Below are positions 57,111-64,000 of a stretch of 64,000 nt of DNA, one piece after another; within the stretch, counting starts at the first letter, position 1, and each line of letters begins with the position of its first letter. The stretch comes from Cerrena zonata. Taxonomy: Eukaryota; Basidiomycota; Agaricomycetes; Polyporales; Cerrenaceae. The position numbers and the translations under genes were made by a program. The DNA lies in contig JASBNA010000002.1 of assembly GCA_038087015.1 (NCBI GenBank), positions 1-64,000 on the forward strand, in the 5' to 3' direction. Below the pieces are notes generated by a model that saw nothing but the letters and a program-made list of their open reading frames with translations, had not been told where the DNA came from and made no database searches.

Positions 57111-58784
57111 TTACACTTCTGATGGCGAGAGTGGGGGATGCATATGTTGACTCTGATCCCCCAGTTGAAAACCCTCATTGAGGAGGTCTTTTTCTTCTGG
57201 TAGGAATTCGTGTATGTCAATAGAGGTAACTAGTTTCTTTACCTCAGCAGAGGGAACCTTGGGGTCTTCGATAGCGGTCTCGATTTTGTGAATTTTCTTC
57301 TGTCTGCATTCAGCTGACTTGTGCCCTTTCTTGTGGCAATTGAAGCAGAGTTCTTCTTTGAAGTGTCGGTCCATTTCTTCAGCGGAGAGGGCCTTGACCC
57401 TCGCTCCTTTCCTTCCTTGTCCTTTTCATCTCCAATTCGTCTGTCACTTCTGACTACTTCCTTCGGTTCGTCCTCTGGATCCTGCAGTGTCAATTAGGTA
57501 CTGCATTTTGAATTTCCGAGCTTCTTCATAGAGCTTGGCAATAGTGTCAACATTGTCAGATTGGACACTGAGCAATTTGGCCTTGAGTCCTGGCTTGAGA
57601 GCATTGAGGAAATCCTGCCAAATATGTGTGACACTGGTGTGTCCCGAGCGTGTCTGGTACTTCTTGAATTCAGCGAGGAACTTCTCAAACTTGTCTCCTT
57701 GGTGGATGGTTTTAAGTTTCATCAAAGCTTCGGCTACGAGATCACTGGGGAGGAACTTGCTCTGGAATTCATGTTTGGCTTGGTCCCAAGTGAGAGCAGT
57801 AAAAGCGGGGGTGGTGGAAGTTTCTTTTATCCATTGACCAATCGTTTCCTCTGCCCATGCTGCGGCGAGATCCTTTGTGCAAAAGGATAAGAGGTAGGCT
57901 TTCTTCTTTCGATCTGTGTCATAGATGGAGCCGTTGAGAGCAAAGACTAGTTCACAATGGACAGTGTATACTGATACGGTATTAGGATTACCATCGTAGG
58001 CTTCTGGTCTAGCGACTTCTGCTTTTCCTGTGGACATGTTTGGTGAGTTAATGGATGGACTGTGTGGTGGACTGGGTGGTCTGTCTGGCAGTGGAGGCGG
58101 TGGAAAGGGATTTGGATTACTACCGGATAGTTCTGACGGGGGTCCAGGTGGCTGCCCACCACTGTTTGATGGTGTAGGGGTCTGGTCTAGGGATGTGTCA
58201 TCCCTTCCTGTACTTTGGGTGGAATGCGATGCGGATCTGTCCGCTGATCCAGTAGTGATGGGCCCTGTGTCCTGTGGCTGAGTGGTTCCAACTACTACGC
58301 TCTGGTCCCAAACTCGCTTGGCATATCGGTAAGTCTGAGTGCCTGGTTTCCAATTGTCTCCCTGCCACTGATCTTCTCCAAGTGGCCTCAAGGGATCAGT
58401 TTCTTTGGTTCATTGATATATCCAAAGATCTAGGTTCTTGTGATACTGGATTTTCGATTCCCTTTCAGTCTCAGGGTCTCGAAGGGTTCAAAGTCCTAAT
58501 CTTCCATCTTCAAGCGCAAGGTATGAGCAATCGGGTGGAGTTTTGAATTCGTAGTTTTGGAATGCGTTCAATGGTCTAAACTCATATGGTGATACTGTTT
58601 TCCCTTGAGGTTCAAGGTATCTCCAGTAGTTGTTCTGAAAAACTACTTTCTTGTCTTGGAGGAGGTATGTGCCGTCTTGTTGTAAGATCGCTCGATACGG
58701 TTTCCTGGTTGCATCTTGGTTGAGTCCTCTGAAGGAAGCCACGGTGTCTGGCCTGATGCCTTTGCATTCAAAGGGCTTGTCTTG
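57111..58784 (-). pseudogene. Gypsy gag with CCHC zinc knuckle (broken by TGA stops)
   Basis: The open frame begins near 58,784 with no clear ATG. It has a leader (NQDATRKPYRAILQQDGTYL), a Pro-rich part, and a retrotransposon gag helical domain (ARPEAYDGNPNTVSVYTVHC, LSFCTKDLAAAWAEETIGQW, FLPSDLVAEALMKLKTIHQG, IWQDFLNALKPGLKAKL). The knuckle CFNCHKKGHKSAEC fits CX2CX4HX4C. In-frame TGA stops at 58,488, 58,410, 57,444 and 57,426 (lowest coordinate) all fit lost CGA codons. The first three kilobases of the element up to the knuckle are otherwise continuous. Confidence 0.85.
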
Positions 58785-59066
58785 CTAACAAACTGCTGTG
58801 AGTGCCTTCCAATCTGTGAAGGGCTTACTGTTGTCTGGTGGATTCCGTGATCCCTAGTCCTCTGTTCCTTTAGAGGGCCTTCTGTAACAAGAAGGGCTTG
58901 GTAGAGTCATCCTATATGTCTGTGGTGGGGTCTGTAGTCTGCTGCAGGATTTCCTAGGTCTGATCTGGTCTTGTCTGTGTCTGTCAGTGCCCAACTATGT
59001 TAGGGCGGGTCTTGGTCTGGTCTCGGTGCAAGGGTATGCCTTGCACGATGGGAAGACTGAATCTTT

Positions 59067-59654
59067 TGTTACGTGGTAGAGCTGGTGTAACGTAGTCAAA
59101 GTCTAAGTCAAAGATGTCAAGTAGGAATAGGGACTGGGTTATCCTAAACCTAAGACGAGAGTTCACTCTAGTCACTCAGTACGGTTCTCTGAGGTTCAAG
59201 TCTGCAGACTCTAGCGAGCCTTGGGCACAGGCGAAGCTGGCCAAGTCAAGCAGGCAGAGGGTCAGGAGTTACAGGGGTAAATCCATGTAGATTCAGTCTG
59301 AGGAATTGGTGAGTTACAGGTGGTCCTTAAATACTACTGGGAACAATGGGAAAGGGGATCTCGAGGAGAAAGTAAGAGAAGCCGATAGAAAGCAGAGGAA
59401 GCAACAGTACAGAAGAGAAGTGGAAAGCTAGAGAACAAGATGGAAGGCAACAGAAGAAGGGAAGTGGTGATGGTGAGAACGTAGCTACTGGATAGGGGTA
59501 TACTAGCTAAGTGACCATGTGGAGACAGGTGGGAGAAAAGGAAAAGGTAGTCCAATGAAGTCCAAAAGGTAAAAGATGGCAAAGGAAAGGGAATACGCAA
59601 GTAAGGGTGGATAGTCCGAGGAAAATGAATTGGAGTCGGCCATAGTGTGTAACA
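59067..59654 (-). repeat. 5' LTR of the Gypsy element
   Basis: 588 bp with the same ends as the LTR at 44,960; followed on the right by the target duplication CTATA (59,655-59,659). The two LTRs differ at about 28 sites by eye, with a cluster of differences near 59,440-59,515. Confidence 0.93.
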
Positions 59655-62164
59655 CTATACTTTCCTTTTAATTTTCACTATTGCTTTCTCTCTTGATTAT
59701 TATTGCACAATATATTTCTTTCCTTATTGCTGCTTATTTACTATTTCTGAAGCACCTGATAAATTTAAATTGGTTATAGAATCCTCACTACCATCTCAAA
59801 AGTTGGCCACTCTTATTGATTGCTACAAGACCCATTAAATGATAGGTAAGAAGATATATATGTCTGTCTATTTTTACTAATAAGCAGAGAACAACTATTC
59901 TCATCACTTTTTTCAGGTCAATCTTCTAACTAGAGTGGTCTTTTTATTAAGATTGGAAAATATCAATAGTTCTTAAACTTCCCTATGTCAATCTTTTTGA
60001 GACAGTTGATAAACTCAAGTTCAAATAAATCAAATGTTTCACTGTTGAAGTTAAAGAGATCACTCTATCCTGTGTTACCTTTGTTATAGTTAGTGTCTAC
60101 CAAGGCCAGCTTCAAATCTTCTTTTTGGTAGTATTACAAGCTTGAATTGACAAAGATGGTTTTTTCTAGCTAATTTCATGGGAAGATGGGTACTCTGAAT
60201 AGGTATTTTTATGTTATGCCAAATATTGGGCTTGAGCAAAAGAAAGTTTCTCCTTTGTTGATTCTATCAAGTCTGCCTGGCCAATATTTGTCATTGCTGA
60301 TCTTACTCATCTTCACATAATGACAAAACTTTCCTGCATGAATTCTAAGTTGTTGTAGATAGGTTCTTTTTGTTCAACATCATTTATAGTAAGCTGATCT
60401 TTTATATCTGATCAAGTTGAAATAGTAATTGATATGACTATATAGGAATTTCTTGATAAGTCTGATTCTATTATTATATGCCTCACTATACTTAGAAAAT
60501 AGGCCAATGCTGGTAAGACACAATTCCTTCAGTAGCCTTCTTACCTTTGAAAATATCTGCACTAATTGATGACTCGGATAGTAGCTATAGGTAAAAGAAA
60601 CAGAGTTGAATACCAGTCTTGTAATTTAAATAGGACACAAGTTGATTAGCATCAGTTATATATATGAGATTATAAGTCAAAATTAATTTATATTTACCAT
60701 AACACTATTATATAAAGAGTGTCAAAATAAATATAGATTAAGTTAGATATAATATAGAAATAAATATATAAGATAATATAAAGGAAAAAAATAGAACTTT
60801 AGAAATAACAATCTGCTTTTTGATCTACATTACTATTGATATTGTCTTACTATGCACTTTGCACAAAATAAAGAATTCCATGTTTTCTAACAGGTCCTCA
60901 TACTTGCAAGCTTCTTGCTTAGTTATTAGTTATACCATCATAGTGCTATAATTTGTTATTTGTAGTTATAATCTATATTGTAAAGTGAAAGTCTCTGTGA
61001 TATACTACTTTATAATAGTATTATATATAGCTCAGCTCAGAGCTATAAGCCACTCAAACTAGCTATTTTGAAGCTAGCTAAAACACAATCAGCTTACTTA
61101 GATTTAGCTTAGTTTTGTCTTGAGTAGCTGAGAGCTTATAAGATTTCTTACTTTAGCCAGCAATATACAACTTAACCTCTAAAGTCTGAAATTTAGTGAA
61201 AATCTGATATATAATTATTTTATTTTATTTTAAATATTTAATATTAGAGATTAGTAAATTTGTGAAAGAAATATATAATAAATAGACTACTCTATCTTAC
61301 TTAGTATATTTGTAGCAATAGCTGATATATATATATAAATAGATTATTGTCTTTTGCTATCATGTTGATGATGATCAAATGCTCAAGCTTATTTAAGCTA
61401 GGTTTGAGTTTAAGTAAGTCTGATCTAGGCCTCTAGTATAATAGCTTAATTTATAAATTAGTAAAATTAAAACTACTCCAAACTAATAAAAAACTGACTG
61501 ATTGCAAGCTAAGCTGAGCTATAATGATATTACCCTATAGAGCTAACAGAGCTTATCTTAGATATCAATCTCTAAGTCTAGCTTAAGGAGACTGAGAAAA
61601 ATATTTAAAGCTATGAAGAAAGAAAAAATATTATAATAATAGTATCTTTGAAGATAGATGTTGTAGTCTGGATATCTCTGTTTTGTCATCTCATATAGCA
61701 CTACTGAAAATTAAGACTGTGAGAAAATAGCATACTTGTATGACCCTTATCTATCTATCTATATATATATTACTTTCTTAGAAATCAAAACTATATATAT
61801 ATAATTTAATTTAAATATAAAACAAATATAAATAGATAGATAAAAAGAAGATATTAGACTAGATTACTATAAAAAAATAATCTACTTTTTAATATATATT
61901 GTTATAAACATATTTTGATTAATTAAAGCAGAAAGTTCTATATTTCTTAATAGTTTCCTGTACTTGAAGGCTCAGTTATATTATCAAGATAATATATTTG
62001 ACTTATAATATTTGAAGTTAAAAGTTTATATGATATATTACTTTATAATGCTTATTTTGAATATCAATTTTGAGATTTATAAAGTGAAAATTACAGATTT
62101 AACCAATTAATAATGCTATAATAGTGAAGGGTAAAAGATAGGGATAAATAAAGAGTACAAATAA

Positions 62165-62375
62165 AAAGAGCTCAGAAAATGAAGCATAATAGTAATAGAA
62201 AAAAGGTAATTTAGATATGAATTGATAAAGATATAGGGCAAACAATATATGTTTTTAAATCTTATTGGTAGTAATATAGACATCATTAGATAGAGCTTAA
62301 AAAATGGAGCTTGGTAGCAATAGAAAGTATATGATTTAGATAAAAACTGAGGGAACTATGGAGCAAACAATATAT
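62165..62375 (+). repeat. Diverged tandem duplication
   Basis: Two units that each run GAGCT(C/T)A..AAAATG(A/G)AGC...AATAGAAA...ATTTAGATA...GCAAACAATATATG, near 62,168-62,252 and 62,297-62,372. The similarity is visible by eye but imperfect. No function assigned. Confidence 0.5.
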
Positions 62376-63539
62376 GAGATAGATGTTGTAGCAGAACACT
62401 GCTATATATGATATGTCTTTCATATTACCTAAGCAGAAACATGACTTATGTTCTTAAATTTCACTTGGTCAGTGGGTACTTAAGACTGGCTATTATATGA
62501 GCATATTAGTCTATATATAAGTGTGCTATACATAAATATAAATAAATAATGATATAGTGAACTAGATACTTCATAGCATACAGGACTCCATCTGAGGGGG
62601 TTACAGATGAGGTACAGATCTAATAACAAGTTGGACATCAGTTATCAGATTTGAAGGGAGGTTAAATTAGATAACAAAATGTAAATATATAATACAATCA
62701 TAAGAGAAGATCAAATTTATATTGTATTTGAAGTCTGGGCCTTCAGAATGAATATAAATAGAGGAAAAATTTGGCAATATCTACTAATGTCAAAACAAAT
62801 TTTGTATTTATCATAAAATTGGGCATATAAACAGATATGATATCAAAATTGTAATCTTATCTTTGCATAAGTTTTGAATTTGTGTAGCGGATAGATCTAA
62901 AATCAGCTGCGTGAATAGAAAGCTCAGCAGGTTTAAAATCTGGGTATAGTTCTGTCTGAATATTAGAAAGTGAAATAGATACCAAATTTATTTAGAAGAC
63001 AAAGTGAGTAAGTGAGTATCAGCTAAATATAGGCTCAGTTATTGACCAATATGTGGCCAACTGATCAGTCTCTCACTGATTATTCACTTTTATATATTTA
63101 TCTATAGTTAAAATAAAATATATATGATTGGTGAAAGGTGGTCAAGAGTCAAGACAATATCAGAGCCTATGTTTGTTGATAGTAGTTCCTCATTTTGAAC
63201 AATGTAGGTCATGATTGAAAGGACTTATATAAGTCTATATCTTACTGAGGCTGATTGAGTGGTAAATGTGAAGAAGTATCTCATCTTTTAAACACATTCT
63301 CTATGCTGTATATTAAGTGAAATACTAGAATAGAGAATATTATATCTGAATCTTTGATAAGTCAGTTGTATTATCTAGATCATAATAGTACTGACTTATC
63401 TGAAGAAGTTATTGGTCAACAGAGGATTAATAGAGGAGAATCATCTATCAACTATGAGTCATTCCTCCTCATATATCTATAGGGTCTGAATATGTCCTAC
63501 TAGTCTATGACATTGGTGCATAGGTTATCATAAGAAGAA

Positions 63540-63800
63540 TTGACAGAAGAAGAGGTGTTGTTATTGGAATAGATGCTAGCTAAGAACATTGCATATCAGG
63601 ATGTAGTGCATAAAAGTGGCATAGCAGAGGCACTACAAGCAACAGAGGAATATGCAAATATAATTGTAAGGACATTGATTACAGAGGTGACAATATTTAG
63701 TTCATTGATTTTATTGCTCACTGACAACTGTTTTTTTGTAGCCTATAGTTGAGAATATCAAAAGACCATACAGACAATTTGCATTCCACATTGCAGTAGT
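63540..63800 (+). pseudogene. Weak coding-like remnant in AT-rich DNA
   Basis: The plus-strand frame EEEVLLLE*MLAKNIAYQ continues VHKSGIAEALQATEEYANII, then a possible donor (gtaagg) and, after a T-rich acceptor, PIVENIKRPYRQFAFHIAVV. One TAG stands where TGG would restore Trp. It has protein-like composition unlike the surroundings but no domain that I know. It may be a decayed transposon or host gene. Confidence 0.25.
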
Positions 63801-64000
63801 ACTTGGGTAATTGTATTCAGTCAAGAAGTTGTTGCACGCTTGTCTATATTGTATATATATGAAGTTCCTCTCACATTTACAATCTATATTCTGATTGCTT
63901 ACTCATCTTCTTGAATCTCCTTCCTCCTGTGCTACCCCTGGGAACCCTACTCTATCTGCTCTCCTAAAAAAAAAGAAATACAGCATTCTCAATGAGGTTT

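Larger units (their letters stand above)
44960..59654 (-). mobile_element. Ty3/Gypsy chromovirus LTR retrotransposon with two extra ORFs, interrupted by a hAT element
   Basis: Complete element reading on the minus strand: 5' LTR 59,067-59,654 and 3' LTR 44,960-45,547, both 588 bp, bounded by TG...CA. The target duplication CTATA is at 44,955-44,959 and 59,655-59,659. Order in the minus direction: gag with CCHC knuckle, protease (DSGA), reverse transcriptase (YMDD), RNase H, integrase, chromodomain, then two further ORFs. Without the 4,741-bp hAT insert it is just under 10 kb, large for a fungal Gypsy. By eye the LTRs differ at about 28 positions with no indel, mostly transitions, so the insertion is not very recent. 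A purine-rich stretch just before the 3' LTR (GGAGGGAGC, minus strand) can serve as polypurine tract. No TGG-type primer binding site follows the 5' LTR. Gag-pol is broken by many stops, so this copy is not autonomous. Confidence 0.95.
59660..64000. other. AT-rich, CpG-depleted block, right part
   Basis: Same composition as 35.4-44.95 kb, to the end of the window. The Gypsy inserted into this block. No intact gene. AGCTCAGCTCAGAGCT-like words around 61,030-61,140 and GAGCTTA/AAGCTTA words around 61,390-61,600 resemble decayed hAT subterminal zones. A pair of diverged direct repeats and one weak coding-like remnant are listed separately. Confidence 0.65.

Noticed and set aside
1..64000. CRISPR arrays, bacterial operons, riboswitches
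   Set aside because: None seen; the organism is a eukaryote with spliceosomal introns throughout.

Overview
The window is nuclear DNA of a filamentous basidiomycete, most likely an agaricomycete mushroom. Coding regions are dense and near-balanced in GC, and are cut by many GT-AG introns of about 45-65 nt, often with a CTAAC/CTGAC-like branch site. The families present (COP9 signalosome, Rgp1, PSP1 domain, CaMK, GH53 galactanase) and a chromodomain Gypsy element fit that assignment. No prokaryotic feature, rRNA, tRNA or CRISPR array was recognised. All gene models were spliced by eye; a model is called consistent when exon phases sum to whole codons with no internal stop.

Left part, 1-33,500, gene-rich: the 3' part of a mitochondrial glutamyl-tRNA synthetase; a degraded membrane-protein start; an unknown gene head to head with a GT25-type glycosyltransferase; two inverted paralogues for small secreted proteins beside a secreted GH53 endo-galactanase, all three with clear TATA boxes; COP9 subunit 7; a CaMK with a long Ser-rich N-lobe insert; a HAUS1-like augmin subunit with two MCB motifs upstream; a MED9-like protein; a Kre9/Knh-like receptor-type membrane protein; a large disordered Ser/Pro protein; another single-pass membrane protein; the Ypt6-GEF subunit RGP1; and a PSP1-domain protein.

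Right part, from about 34,000: a very AT-rich, almost CpG-free block (35.4-44.95 kb, resuming at 59.66 kb to the end) that looks mutationally decayed. It holds two palindromic CACTA-type MITEs, each with its own 3-bp target duplication. A 14.7-kb Ty3/Gypsy chromovirus on the minus strand (44,960-59,654; two 588-bp LTRs; target duplication CTATA) sits in this block. Its gag-pol frame carries at least 12 in-frame TGA stops that all look like former CGA arginine codons.

The chromovirus carries two further long intact reading frames downstream of the integrase-chromodomain, of unknown function. It is itself split between protease and reverse transcriptase by a 4.7-kb hAT transposon (52,034-56,774). 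That hAT holds a decayed transposase and, on the opposite strand, an intact three-exon gene for an acidic 168-residue protein. The extra Gypsy frames and the hAT passenger gene are the best candidates for undescribed biology here.
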